Shown piece after piece: positions 46,222 to 60,242 of a DNA stretch of 64,000 bases. Within the stretch, counting starts at the first letter, position 1. Every line of letters begins with the position of its first letter. Position numbers and translations under genes: made by a program. The stretch lies in assembly GCA_947172415.1 (NCBI GenBank), contig OX359201.1:2914001-2978000 (forward strand). Direction: 5' to 3'. This DNA is from Chondrosia reniformis (lineage: Eukaryota; Porifera; Demospongiae; Chondrillida; Chondrillidae). Below the pieces are notes generated by a model that saw only the letters and a list, made by a program, of their open reading frames with translations, was not told the origin of the DNA and did not search any database.

Positions 46222-48765
46222 TAGTGCACACGACTGGAACATACAACTTGAACCTACAACAAGGAAATATTGCTAGTACCTACAACTAGCAAACATAACT
46301 AGTACTAGAACTTAAATCTAGTACACACAACTAGTATATACAACAATTGCATGCAACTAGTACATACAACTAGTACATAAGACTAATACACACAACTAGT
46401 GTATACAATTAGAACCTACAACTAGTAGATACAACTAGTACACACAACCTAAAACTATAGCTAGTACTAGTACATACAAATAGTACATGCAGTTAGTACA
46501 TACAATTAGTACAAACAACTAGGATATACATACAACTAGTACATACAACTAGGTCGTACAACTAGAACTACAAATATTATATAAAACTAGTCCAAAAATG
46601 AGAACATAAAACAAGTACATTCAACTACTAGTACATAGAACGAGGACATACAACAAGTACATACAGCTAATACATAAAACTAGTACATAGAACTAGTACG
46701 TACAACTAGTACATACAGCTAGATACTAGTACAATCAACTAGCACATACAAAGAGTAACTACAACTTATATACACTAGTATATACAAAAATAACACACTA
46801 CTTGTACATATAACAAGTACGTACACATATAACTACTACATATAAATATTACATACATATAGTATATACAACTAGTTCATACAACTAGTACATACAATTA
46901 GTGCATACACTTGTACATACAACAATTACCCACAACTAGTTCTTACACCTAGTACATACAACTAGTATCAATTACATACAACTAGTGCCTACCTAGTACT
47001 TAGAATAACCAGTACTAGAACCTACAACTAGTAAATATAACTAGTACATACAACAATTACACGCAACCAATACAATCAACTAGTAAATACAAATAGTACA
47101 AACAACTAGTACATACAACTAGAACCCACCTAGTACCAGGTACAACTAGCACTAGAACCAACAGCAATTGCATACAACTAGTACATAATACAATTATAAA
47201 TAACTAGTACATACAACTAGTACATACAACTAGAATCTAGTATATCTAGTACTAGAACCTACAACTAGTACATAAAACTAGTACATATAAATGATGCGTA
47301 CAACTAGTATATAAAACTAGTACATATAACTAGTACATACACCTAGTACATACAGATAGTAAATACAACTAGTGCATATAAATAGTACAGACAACTAGTA
47401 CATACAACTGGTAAAGACAACTAGTGCATACAACTAGTACACACAGCTAGTACATACAACTAGGACATACACTTAGTACAAACAGTATTACATACAACAA
47501 TTACACACAACTAGTTAATACACCTAGTATATACAATAATTACACACAACTAGTACATACAAATAGTACATACAACTTGTATCTAGTCCATGCAACTAGG
47601 ATCTACATAGTACCTAGTATAACTAGGACTAGAACCTACAACCAGTACATACAACTAGTACATATAACTAGTTCATACAGCTAGTATATACACCTAGTAC
47701 ACGCAACTACTACATATAACTAGTACATACACAGATAAGTAGTACATATAAATAGTATATACAACTAGAACATAAACTAGAACCTACAACTAGTACATAC
47801 AACTAGAAGCTACCTAGTACGTGGTACAACTAGTATTAGAAGCGACAACTAGTGTCTACACCTTGTAAAAAAACTATTATCGAGTACACACAACTAGTAC
47901 AAACAACTAATACATGCAACTATATAGTATATACAACTAGGACGTACAACCAGGACATGCTACTAGTATATACAACAAATACACACATCTAGTATATAAA
48001 ACTAGTACATACAACTTCTATCCAGAACATACAACTAGGATCTACCTAGGACCTAGTATAACTAATACAAGAACTAACAACTAGAGCATAGAACTAGTAC
48101 ATACAACTAATACATACAACTAGTGCCTACAACTAGTAAATATAACTATTACATACAACTAGTACAAACAATTAGAACCTAAAACTGGTATGTATATAAA
48201 ATACATACAATTAGTACATACAACTAGAACATACAACTAGTTACTGGTACAACAACTAGTACATACAACTACTAACTACAAATAGTAAATATAGTTAGTA
48301 CATACAACAATTAGACACAACTAGAACATATAACTAGTACATACACATATAACAAGTGTATATAAATGGTAAGTACACCTAGTAAATACAACTAGGATAT
48401 ACAAGTATTTTAAACAACTAGTACACACAACCAGTGCATACAACTAGTGCATAGAACTAGAAACTAGTATATACATACAACTAGTACATAGCTAGTACAT
48501 ACAAATAATATATAAATACAACTAGTACATACATTGGGTACATAACTAGTACATGCAACTAGTTCTTACAACTAGTACATAAAATTCGTACATGCAACTT
48601 CTACATCCAACTACTACCTACAATAATACCAACAACTATTAAATATAACTAATACTAGTACATACAACTAGTACAGAAAACTAGTATATACACCTAGTAC
48701 ATAAAATTAGTACATACAACTAGTACACAACTACTCCATATAACTAGTACATACAATTAGTACAT
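46222..48765 (-). repeat. Inverted 2.5-kb block of the minisatellite
   Basis: Units switch from forward to reverse near 46222 and back near 48765 with no transposon at either switch. No gene. Confidence 0.9.
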
Positions 48766-51700
48766 TCTAGTTGTATATAATAGTTCAATATACTAATTGT
48801 ATGTTCTAGTTTATGTTCTAGTTGTGTATACTGTTTATATGTACTAGTTACCTGTTTATGGACTTGTTTTATTAAGTAGTTGTATACACTAGTTTTAGGT
48901 ACAAGTTGTATGTATTTGTAGCTAGTTGTATGTACTGGTTGTATGCACTCGTAGCTAGTTGTATGTACTAGTTGTATGTACTAGTTATATGTACTATTTA
49001 TATCTTCTAGTTATGTGTGTATGTTCTATGTATTTGTTCTAATTGAATGTACTAGTTGTATGTACTAGGTATATGTTCTAGATGTGTACCAGTTATATTT
49101 ACAAGTACTATGAACTAATTGTTTGTAAGGGCTATATATATGTACTAGTTCTATGTACTAATTATAGAACTAATTGTATGTGCTACTTGTGTGTACTAGT
49201 TGTATGGACTAGGTGTATGTACTAGTTGTATGTACTAGGTGTATGTACTAGTTGTATGTGCTAGTACTGGTTGTATTTACTACTTCTAGGTACTATTTTT
49301 ATGTACTAGTTGTATGTACTAGTTGTATGCACTAATTGTAGGTTCTAGTACTAGTTTAACTATGTAATAGGTAGGTCCTAGTTTTATGTACTAGTTGTAT
49401 GTACTCGTTCTATGTACTAATTGTATGGACTAGTTGTATGTACTAGGTGTAGTTGTGTGTACTAGTTGTATGTACTAATTGTAAGTATTAGGTGTATGTA
49501 CTAGTTTTACGTACCAGTTGTATGTACTAGTTTTATGTGGTAGATTTATGTACACGTTCTGTGAACAAGCTGTGTGTACTAGTTGTATCTAATACTTCTA
49601 TGAACTAGTTGTGTGTAATTGTTTATGTACAAGCTATATTTACCAGTTGTGACTAGTTGTATGTACTAGTTGTATGTACTAGTAACTAGTTGTATGTAGA
49701 AGTTATATGTACTAGTTGTATTTATTATTTGTATGTGCTAGTTGTATGTTTCAATTGTATGTACTAGTTGTATGTTCTAATTGTTTGTACTAGTTGTATG
49801 TACTAGTTTTGTATGTACTCGATACTAGTTGTGTGTACTAGTTGTCCTTACTAGTTATATGAACTAGTGGTACGTATTAGTTGTTTGTACTAGTTGTATG
49901 GTACAGTTGTATGTACTAGTTGTATGTTCTAATTGTTTGTACTAGTTATATGTACTAGTTGTATGTACTCGATACTAGTTTGCGTACTAGTTGTTTTTAC
50001 AAGTTATATTTAGTAGTTGTTTGTACTAGTTACATGTACTATTTGTATTTACTAGTTGTATGTTCTAATTGTTTGTACTAGTTATATGTAGTAGTTGTAT
50101 GTACGCGATACTAGTTTGTGTACTAGTTGTTTGTACAAGTTATATATAGTACTTGTATGTACTATGTTTTATTTAGTACGTTCTAGTACTAGTTATACTA
50201 AGTACTCGGTAGGAACTAGTTGTGTGCACTAGTTGTATTTTCTAGTTATATGTACTTGTTGTATGTATTATATGTACTAGTTATTGGACTAGTTGTATGT
50301 ACTAGGTGAATGTACTAGTTGTATGTACTAGTTGTATTTACTATAGATGTATGTACTAGAATTGTACTAGTTGTATGTACTAGTTGTATTTACTATAGAT
50401 GTATGTACTAGAATTGTACTAGTTTATGTACTAGTTTTATGTTCTAGTTTTATGTATCAGTTGAATATAATATTTAATATTTGTCAGTACTATATGTATG
50501 TACTAGTTGTATCTACTATTAGAATGTGCTAGTTGTATGTATTAGTTGAATGGAATAGTTTTTATGTACTCGTTACTAGTTGTTTGTATGACTTGTATGT
50601 TCTACATGTATGTACTCAAAATTAGTTGCATGTTCAGACCGTAGGTACTAGGTGTATGTACTATTTGCATGAACTAGTTGTATGAACTGATTGTAAGTAA
50701 TTTACTAGTTGTATGTACTAGTAATAGTTTCATTAACACGTTGAAGATCCTAAACGTACGTTCTAGTTGTATGAACTAGTTTTATGGACTAGCTGAATGT
50801 ACTAGTTGTATGTACTGGTTATATTTGTTAGTTGCAGGAACTAGTTATGTTTACTAGGTGTATGGACTAGTTGTATGTACTAGTACTAGGTTTATTTACC
50901 AGTTGTAGGTACAAGTTGTATGTACAGGTTTATGTAATAGTTGTTTGTACTGATTGTATGGACTAGTTGTATGTCCTAGTTGTATGTACCAATTATGTAG
51001 TAGTTGTTTGTGCTAGTTGTCTTAACTAGTTTTATGCACTTTTATGTACTAGTTGTATGAACTAGTTGTATGAACTAGTTGTAGATACTATTATAGGTAA
51101 TATTAAATAGTTGTAGGTACTATTACAGGTAATATTATATAGTTGTAGGTACTACTTGTATGTACTAGTTATATGTACAAGTTGTATGTACTATTTACTA
51201 GTTGTATGTACTAGGTGTATGTACTAGTTATATGTACTAGTTATATGTACTAGTTGTATGTACAATTTGCTAGTTCTATTTACTAGTTGTATGGTCTGGT
51301 TGTATGTACTAGTTGTATGGTTCCATTGTATGTACTAGTTGTATGAACTAGTAATATGTACTACTTGTGTGTACTAGTTGTATGTACTAATGTTAGGTCT
51401 AGTTTTATGTACTAGTTGTAGATACTAGTCGTATGTACTAGATGTAAGTAATAAGTTATATGTACTAGTGGTATGAAGTAGTTTTATGTACTAGTTGTAA
51501 GTTATCGTGTGTACACGTTGCTAGTTTTATGTACTAGTTGTATGTACTAGTTGTATGAACTAGTACTCTTATATTTACTCGTTGTAGATACTAAATGTAC
51601 GTACTAGTTGTATGAACTAGTTTTATGGACTATTTTGATTGTACTAGTTGTATATATTAGTAATATTTACTAGTTGTATGTACTAGTACTAGGTTTATTT

Positions 51701-53562
51701 ACTAGTTGTAGGTAAAAGTTGTATGTACAGGTTTAATGTAATAGTTGTATGTACCAATTGTATGTTCTAGTTGTACATACTAGTTGTATGTAGTAGTTAT
51801 GTTGTAGTTGTTTGTGCTAGTTGTCTTAACTAGTTTTATGCACTTTTGACGTACTAGTTGTATGAACTAGTTGTAGGAACTAGTTGTAGGTACTATTACT
51901 GGTAATTTTAAATAGTTGTAGGTACTACTTGTATGTACTAGTTATATGAACTAGTTGTATGTACTATTTACTAGTTGTATGTACTAGTTGTATGTTCTGG
52001 TTGTATGTACTATTTTTATGTACTAGTTATATGTACTAGTTACTAGTTATAAGTTCTAGTTGTACCTTCTAAATGTATGCACTAGTTATACGTACTAGTT
52101 GTGTGTACTAGTTGTAGGCACCAGTTGTAGGTACTAGTACTGGTAATATTAACAAGTTGTAGGTACTACTTGTATGTACTAGTTATATGTACTAGTTTTA
52201 TGTACTATTTACTAGTTGTATGTACTAGTTGTATGGTCTGGTTGTGTGTACTACTTGTATGAACAAGTAATCTGTACTAGTTGTCTGTACTAGTTGTATG
52301 TACTAATTGTGGGTCTAGTTTTATGTATTAGTTGTATGTACTAGTTGTATGAAGTAGTTCTAGTTATATTTACTGGTTGAAGATACGAAATGTACGTACT
52401 AGTTGTATGAACTAGTTTTATGGACTAGTTGATTGTACTAGTTGTATGTATAAATTTCTTGTATGTACTAATAATAGTATGTAATAGTTGTATATACTAG
52501 TTTTATGTGGTAGTTTTAAATTCATGTTATATGAACTGGCTGTATGTACTAGTGTCTTGTTGTTCATACTAGTTGTATGTATGCATTTTATGTACTCTTA
52601 TTATGTACTTGTTGCATGTACTAGTTTCTAGTTGTATGTACTAGTTGTATCCACTGGTTGTGTGTACTAGTTGTATATATTACTCGTTTGTCCTAGTTGT
52701 TTGTACTAGATACAAGTTGATGAACTATTTGTATGTACTTGTTATTTGTGTATGTAATAAGTAAATGTACTAGCTGTATGTACTAGTTATATGTACTAGT
52801 TGTATGTACTAGCTGTTTGTACAATTTGTATGAACTAATTGTAGGTACTACTTGATTGTACTAATTGTAAGTACTAGTACAGGTTATATCTCTAGTTGTA
52901 GGTACTGGTTGTATGTACTAGTTGTATGTACTAGTTATGTACCAGTTGTATACACTAGTTGTATGTACTACCTTTATGTACTCCTTCTATGTACTAGTTG
53001 TATGTACTAGTTGTATGTACTAGTTGTTTCTACTAGTTTCTATTTCTATGAACTAGTTGTATGTACTAGTTGTATATACTCGATATTTGTTGTATGTACT
53101 AGTTGTAAGTATTAGTTGTAGGTTATAGTACTAATTGTACTAGGTACTAGATAGGTTCTAGTTGTATGTATACACTAGTTCAATGTACTAGTGGTATGTT
53201 CTAGTTTATGTTCTAGCTGTATATACTATTTATATGTACTAGTTTCCTGTGTATTGACTAGTTTTATGTAGTAGTTGTGTACTAATTATATGTGTACGTA
53301 ATAAGCATAGGTACTAGTTGTATGTACTAGGTGTATGTAATAGTTATGGGTTCTAGTACTAGTTATAGTGGGTACTAGATAGATACAAGTTGTATGTACT
53401 AGCTGTTTGTACTATTTGTATGTACTAATTGTATGTACTAGTTGATTGTACTAATTTTATATACTAATACAAATTATATCTACTAGTTTTAGGTACTAGT
53501 TGTATGTAGAACTTGTATGTAATAGTTATATGTACTGGTTATATGTACTAGTTGTATGTATA
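48766..53562 (+). repeat. 13-bp minisatellite array, forward orientation
   Basis: Forward satellite. Positions 48895-50160 resemble 38930-40500 (a higher-order unit). Local duplications occur at 50326-50412, 51090-51145 and across 51600-52400. No gene. Confidence 0.93.
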
Positions 53563-53672
53563 CAACTGGTACATACAACTAGTACATACAACTAGTACAT
53601 ACAACTAGTACATAGAACGAGTACATAAAACTAGTACATAAAACTAGTGCATACAATTGGTACATAACTAGT
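53563..53672 (-). repeat. Small inverted patch of minisatellite
   Basis: About 110 bp of reverse-oriented units within forward array. The left switch is a palindromic junction (gttgtat, gt, atacaac). Confidence 0.85.
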
Positions 53673-55661
53673 ACTAGTTGTAGTTACTAGTTACAAGTTT
53701 TATGTACTAGTTGTATGTTCTAATAACAAGATGTATGTTCTAGTTGCATGTACTAATTGTATGTACTAGTTGTATGTACTAGTTGTATGTACTAGTTGAA
53801 TGTACTTGTTGTATGTACTAGTTGTGTGTACTTGTTGTATGTAGTAGTTGTGTGTATTAGCTGTGTGTACTAATTGTAGGTATTAATTGTATGTAATGGC
53901 ATGTAGTTTTATGTACTAGTTGTATGTTCTAGTTGTATGTACTAGTTGTATGTACTAGTAACAATCTGTATTTACTAGTTGTATTTACTAGTTGTATGTA
54001 CTAGTTTTATGTACTAGTTTTCTGTAGTAGTTGTGTGTAATTGTTGTACGTACTAGTTATATTTACTAGTTGTAGTTACTCGTTGTATATACTAGTTTTA
54101 TGTATTAGTTGTATGTACTAGTAACTAGTTCTATGTACTAGTTCTATGTACTAGTTCTATGTACTAGTTTAATGTACTAGTTGTATGTACTAGTAAGTAG
54201 TTGCATGTACTAGTTATATGTACTAGTTGTATGTACTAGGTGTATGTACTAGTAACAATCTGTATTTACTAGTTGTATGAACTAATTGTATGTACTAGGT
54301 GTATGTAGTAGTAAGTAGCTGCATGTACTAGTTATATGTACTAGTTGTATGTACTAATTGCATGTACTAGTTTTATGTACTAGTAAGTAGTTGCATGTAT
54401 TAGTTATATGAACTTATTGTATGAACTAGTTGTATGTACTAGTTGTATGTACTAGTTTTGTGTAATTGTTATATGTACTAGTTTTATTTAATAGTTGTAG
54501 TTACTAGTTGTATGTACTAGTTGTATGTACTAGTAACTAGATGTATGTTCTATTTGTATGTAATAGTATTAGGTTCTTTATAGAACTAGTTATAGTGGGT
54601 ACTAGGTAAGTACAAGTTGTATTTACTACCTGTTTGAACAATTTGTACGTACTAATTTCATGTACTATTTGTATGTACTAATTATATACACTAATTATTT
54701 GTTCTAGGTGTCTGTACTACTTGTATGTACTTGTTATGTGCAAATTGCCTGTACTAGTTGTATGTACTAGTAAGTAGTTGCATGTACTAGTTATGTGTAC
54801 TAGTTGTATGTACTAGGTGTATGTACTAGTAACAATCTGTATTTACTAGTTGTATGAACTAATTGTATGTACTAGGTGTATGTGTTAGTAAGTAGCTGCA
54901 TGTACTAGTTATATGTACTAGTTGTATGTACTAATTGTACGCACTAATTTTATGTACTAGTTGTATGTACTAGTTGTATGTACTAGTTGTATGTACTGGC
55001 TATGTACCACTTGCATGCACTAGTTGTATGTAATAGTTGTAAGTACTATATATATGTACTAGTTATATGTGTATGTACTAGTTTTATGTAGTAGTTGTGT
55101 GTATTAGTTTTATGTAATTGGTGTATGTACTAATTGTATGTACTAGTGTTTTGAACTAGTACTAGTTGTATTAACTAATTGTTGGTACTAGTTGTGTGTA
55201 CTAGTTGTATGTGGTCATTATGAACCAATTGTATGTACTAGTTGTATGTATTAGCTATGTACTAATTGTATCTACTAGTGGTATGTAGTATTTTTATGTA
55301 ATAATTGTAAGTACTAGTTGTGTGTACTAGTCTTATGTACTAGGTGTGTGTACTATATATATGTACTAATGTTATGTGTAAGTACTGATTATATGTACTA
55401 ATTTTGTGTAATTGTTGTATATACTAGTTGTGTGTACTAGTTGTATGTACTACTTGTGTGTACTAGTTTTTATGTACTAGTTGTATGTACTAGTTGTATG
55501 TACTAGGTGTGTGTACTAGTTGTATGTACTAGTTGTATGTACTAGTTGTATGTACTAGTTGCTAGTTGAATGTAGTAGTTTTATGTTCTATTGAACTAGT
55601 TCTATATAATATTTGTAGTTCTAGTTGTATGAACTAGTTGTATTTACTAGTTGTATGTATA
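53673..55661 (+). repeat. 13-bp minisatellite array, forward orientation
   Basis: Forward satellite with a unit of about 0.58 kb (54191-54345 recurs at 54768-54930, with aacaatctgtatttac as landmark). It ends with GTATGTATA (55653-55661), the likely left target duplication of LINE-R copy 3. Confidence 0.93.
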
Positions 55662-55761
55662 GTTGTATGTCGTGGGAATTGGAGGCTGTGGTTCCGAGCT
55701 GGCAAGAGGATGGGTATTGTCCAGTTCAACCCCCCCGACAGAGCATGGTGCTTAGCCCTTC

Positions 55762-56484
55762 ATGTGGCATCCTGTGGCTAAATCAACCTTCCTGCCAGTA
55801 TGGGCTAACCCCCCGTCTGGCAGCTTCACTGGGTTACGTTACGTCACAAGAATTATAATTAGGCCTAGGTGCACCAGTGGTGAAGAAAACCCTGGGTCAA
55901 ACAGAATAGGTGATTCCACTAGTGCCTCGCAGGTAGATGTACCTGAATGTAATAGCCTTTCTTCAGTCCCCATGATGGGCCAACCATCCCTATGGACCGA
56001 GGAAATGGTTAGGGCACTAATTGATTGCTATGAGCGATCTGAACCCAAAAGAGGTGGCTATCAGAAGCGTTTAGAGCGGGAATGGCTGAGCAAATACCCA
56101 CATTTGCCTCAGACCGGTCGAACCCTTGCCTTCCAAGCCAAAAGGAACTTGGTAGGAGACTGAGTACTGCAAGTAACTGGTAGCCGAGATTTAGATTTGG
56201 TTAATGATGCACCGCAAGGTGCCTCTAGAAGGAGAAGGATCCAAGGGGTGATCTGGAACCTTCAGAGGGATAATATCCTCATGGAGCTCTACCGAGAAAG
56301 TAAGCCCATGGAAAAGGGGTATGTCGAGCGGTTGTACCGGGCTTGGAATGCTAAAATGCCAGACCATAAAACCACAAAGGTAGCGCTAACTACGAGAATT
56401 AGTAGAATCCAAAGAGGTCAAGGTCTCTCGAGACTAAACCTTGTGGAACCTGACTCTCCTGGTTTAGCCACCCTAACTAACTGA
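55762..56484 (+). pseudogene. LINE-R N-terminal region with two tandem DNA-binding-like repeats
   Basis: One reading frame broken by TGA at 56161-56163. Two segments share the pattern W-x7-L-x3-Y-x2-S-x-P-x3-GY-x2-RL-x3-W-x2-K-x-P: LWTEEMVRALIDCYERSEP before the stop and IWNLQRDNILMELYRESKP after it. The spacing of tryptophans and the helical, basic character suggest a Myb/SANT-like DNA-binding fold, but I have not matched a named family. In RLE elements the N-terminal DNA-binding region helps choose the target, so this is the likely target-recognition module. Upstream sequence from 55762 may be untranslated. The retrotransposon is inactive in this copy. Confidence 0.6.
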
Positions 56485-57214
56485 GACTGTGGAGGAAGGT
56501 GTGGGAGCCCAGGGAGAGGGGGAGTTTCACCAAGTTCAGGCTGTGACTGAACAAAATGGTGAGCCTCCTGCAGCCCCTGCTGAAACTCCTACAAATGATC
56601 ATCCTAGTCCAAGTACAAGTGGCAATGATCATCTATGCAACTTTTAGGCAAAGCAAAAGATGCCTGTCCCGAAAGAAACCTGGAGATTTCTCTGATAGAA
56701 AACCCTGTGGGGCGGTGCGGTTCAACCATGTTGATACGGCACTGCTTCAGGAGGCCCAATGATTGGGTGGAGAAAGAGTGGCAGGAAGGCCCTAGGTCGG
56801 CCTGGCACCTGAACTGCTGATCTACTCTGTTGCTATGGCTGTGAGGGGAAAAACAACCTACGAATCGCAGCCATGCAACCAGGGAAGGAAATCAGATAAT
56901 CAGAAGGGAAGTAAGAGACAGGAAGGTCATAAAAGTGACAGGAAGGCCAAGGGCCTAAGGTTTAGAAGACTGCTTGCCCGGTTGATGTGGAAATAGCGCG
57001 TCAACAGAATAATAATCCTATGACCAAATGCCAGAAAGTACTCCGAAGAAAGCTTAGGAGGGAGTTCCATTCATTAAACCTGAATGTGCTGATCAGAGCT
57101 CGAGACAAGACACTGGGGAAACTCAGGGTCTGGACCCTACAAGAGTGAAGATCGGTTGAACGCCGGAAATTCCAGGAACAAAACCACCTTTGGAATACTC
57201 AAAGGAAGTTCAAG
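56485..57214 (+). other. LINE-R internal region without a clear frame
   Basis: Between the N-terminal repeats and RT. Short frames in several phases, no recognisable domain. Probably decayed coding sequence linking the two. Confidence 0.5.
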
Positions 57215-59737
57215 ATGAATGGCAATGTTCCAACCTCCAATGAAGCTCCCTCAATTGAGGTAGTAAGAGACTTTGGGACAAAGATTCTAGGTACTGTTGG
57301 TAAGGTCAACAAAAACGACCCACGGGTGAAAGAATGGCTAAAGGAAACCAAAAAGAGGGTAGGTAGAACCCCCTCTGAAGGTCCCGATAGCATTGATGAA
57401 ACCAAAGAGAGGAAAGCCTTGAAAAAGGCAAAAAGCTGGTCAGCCCCTGGGCAGGATGGCATTCACACTTTTTGTGGAAAGCACTCCCCTCTGCACAGTC
57501 TGCCTTGGCCGATGTACTACGGAGGGTGGTGAGTGGAGATCTGTCAGTCCCAGACTGGCTCACAAGGGGTCGCAATCTACTCATCCCAAAAAGGTGACCC
57601 GAAAAGTGCAGCCAACTACCAACCTATTGCGTGTCTCAACACAATGTACAAGGCTGTCACAGCATACATTGCATCACAACTACTCACTCACACCTACACT
57701 ATTGATCTTTTGCCTATGGCCCAAAGGGCTATGAAATAAGGGAGGTTGGGCTGTGTGGACTGTCTACTGCTGGATCAATCAATCGATCTAGATGCCAAAA
57801 TTATGGGCAAGCCGCTTAGTGTGGCATGGATCGATTATGAGAAGGCATATGACAGAGTCCCTCACAAGTGGGTGATGAAGGTGCTAAAAACCATCAAGTG
57901 CCCAGGTTGGATCCGGAGGTCTATAGAGCTCTTCTCCAAACACTGGGCTACTGTGCTTGAGTTGTGGACTGCGGGGAAGGTGGTTAGGAGCACCCCTGTT
58001 AAATATAACAGGGGACTCTTCCAAGGAGACTCCTTATCGCTACTCCTCTTCTGTCTGGCCATAGCTCCCATATTCCAAGTTCTTCACAGAACCAAGGGAT
58101 ATACTCTTTGGCATGATGGGGAAAGGAACACCATGTCACACTTGTTGTACATGGATGACCTTAAAATATATTCTGGAGGGCCTGATAAATTCAGGGAAGC
58201 CATGGAATGTGTGGAGAAAACCTCAAATGCCATTGGCATGAGGTTTGGAGTGAGAAAGGGTGGAACAGCTCACATGCAAAAAGGGAAAGTTCTGGCTGGC
58301 CCAGACAACCCTGAACGCAGTGAAGAACCCATAAGGAGCCTTGAAAAAGGTACTACTTTTAAGTACCTAGGGCTAGAACAACAGTTTGAGGTAGATGACA
58401 GCAAGGTCAAACTTGCTTGATCAACTAATAGAGGAGAAGACTCCACAAAGTGTGGGACTCTCACCTCAATGGTAAGAATGCTGCAGAAGCCTCTAACATG
58501 TTGTGTGCCTCTTTATTGAGATACTCTTACCCAGTTTTGAAGTGGACACAAAGTGAGCTTCCAAAACTAGACCGAATGGTGAGAAAGATCATGAGAAAGT
58601 ACCAGTGTCATCACTAAAACTCTGCCATTGAGAAGGTAAACTTGCCTCGCTCTCAAGGTGGTAGAGGGCTCTGTAGTTTTCCTTTGGATCACGACAGGGC
58701 TGTTGTGAATCTGGCAAGATACCTCCATACTGCCAATCATCCACTCACAGCTGTTGTGGTTTAACACCAAAAGTGGCTGGAGTGCTCAAAGCAGAGGAGG
58801 ACTGTCTTGAAAGAAGCCAGATTGATACTGGGAAGCCATGGAATAGAACTAGCACCGGAAATGGGGCTAAGGACAGATCCCTCACTAAATAGTGTAAGAG
58901 AATGGAGGAGAGTGGCACGTGAGCTCCGGGAGGCTTAGACTGAAAGGTTAAAAAGTAACCTAGCCAAAAAGTCTCACCAGGGCTCATACCACAGACAGGT
59001 CACAAATAGGGAGTCTTATGTGTGGCTTTCTGAGGGGAGACTCAGACCTCAAACTGAGGCTCTGATTCTTGCATGATGTGCTGCACACTAGGTGGTACCG
59101 AAATAGGATTCTGAGGAATTCTAGCCTCCTAATGTGCAGAGAATGTGGCAAGGCTATGGAAACAGTCAAACACCGACTAAACATGTGTGAGCCCAAGGGC
59201 TTTTCTCTCTACAAAGAGAGGCATGACAGGGCAATACTGATAGTGTTGTGGAGACTGTTGAAAGAATATGGATTCAAGCAGGAAGAGCCCTGGTACAAAC
59301 TAGAAGCAAAACCAGTCTATGAGAATAGGTCTGTCAAAATCTTGTGGGATCCTAGCATCCCTAGAGATGAAAAAATGACAGAAAGAAGGCCAGACTTAGT
59401 GGTTGAGGATCGGCTATGTAAGTCCATCTACATTATTGAGATGTCAGTTCCTACTGACAGCAATATTAATGGAAGATGGCAAGAGAAGTTCCAAAAGTAC
59501 CAGAAGCTGGCGGCTGATATGAGGAAACAATTTAGGGGCTACCGAATTAAGGTAGTCTTGATGATAATTGGTGCTTTGGGGACAGTGGACACGCTCTGGG
59601 AAGACCTTAGGGGAATTCCAAAGCTGTCAAAAGATGTAGTAGAAGTGATGAGAGTGATGCAGAGAACTGTTTTCTGCTCGGCTGTAAGGATATTGAGGCG
59701 ACATCTATCTGTTGAGGGATTGGGGCCTGGACGATAA
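57215..59737 (+). pseudogene. LINE-R reverse transcriptase and endonuclease, heavily broken
   Basis: Homologous to copy 1 and extending further upstream. It contains the pre-motif region (KAKSWSAPGQDGIHTF), the YQPIACLNTMYKAVT block, motif A IDYEKAYD, motif B GLFQGDSLS, motif C YMDD, CCHC and the endonuclease through SVEGLGPGR at 59737. Visible breaks: frameshifts near 57470 and 57590, TAA 57737-57739, frameshift near 58411, TAA 58615-58617, TAA 58762-58764, TAG 58936-58938, and a small deletion near 59072. The region 57746-58420 remains open (RT core) and so does 59069-59737 (endonuclease). CCHC H472-equivalent is kept (VKHRLNMC). It supplies the family architecture that copy 1 lacks. Confidence 0.9.
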
Positions 59738-60005
59738 GTAGTCCTGTCCCATTCCTTGCCTGTCGACCTCTGGAAAGTAGTGGTGGATTTGTGTATGGAG
59801 GTACTCCCTCCTATTATGACGGTCTACTTTGGCCCGACGTGCACCTGTCTGCTGCTGCTGGAAGGAGGCAAAGCCGGGGCTTCTGGCTTAAAACCCAAAG
59901 AAAGGAAAACATAACTGACTAAGGGTTGTCCAAGTGAGATACTCCTTGCCCTAGTAAACTAAGGCAAGAAGTAACAAGGTTCTCCATTAAGGCTTTTGTT
60001 TCTAA

Positions 60006-60242
60006 GTATATATATCTTAGTTTTTTGTACTAATTGTATGTACTATGTGTATATACTATTTGTATGTACTAGTACTAGCTATAGTTTTAAGTTGTGTGCA
60101 CTAGTTGTTGCTTCTAGTTATATGTATATATTCTTTCTATTTACCAGTTGTATGTACCAGTTACTAGTTGTATATACAAGATTATACAATATTTTCTAGT
60201 TATATGTACTTGTTGTATGTATTAAGTATATGTACTAGTTAA
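60006..60242 (+). repeat. 13-bp minisatellite segment
   Basis: Forward satellite. The unit tcttagttttttgtactaa at 60015 recurs at about 61928 and, diverged, at about 62405. It ends in TTAA (60239-60242). Confidence 0.88.

Larger units (their letters stand above)
55662..60005 (+). mobile_element. LINE-R copy 3: longest copy of the RLE retrotransposon
   Basis: 4.34 kb with 5' region, DNA-binding repeats, RT, CCHC, endonuclease and the family 3' end (ttttgtttctaa). Flanks GTATGTATA and GTATATATA (60006-60014) are a probable 9-bp duplication with one change. The satellite at 61912-61950 (tttactagttgtatgtata, then tcttagttttttg) resembles the unoccupied site. The first ~8 bp after the left flank look like satellite, so the exact 5' end may be 55670. 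Confidence 0.88.

Noticed and set aside
59996-60199. 67-codon open frame after LINE-R copy 3
   Set aside because: Starts in the retrotransposon 3' end and continues through satellite. No conserved content.
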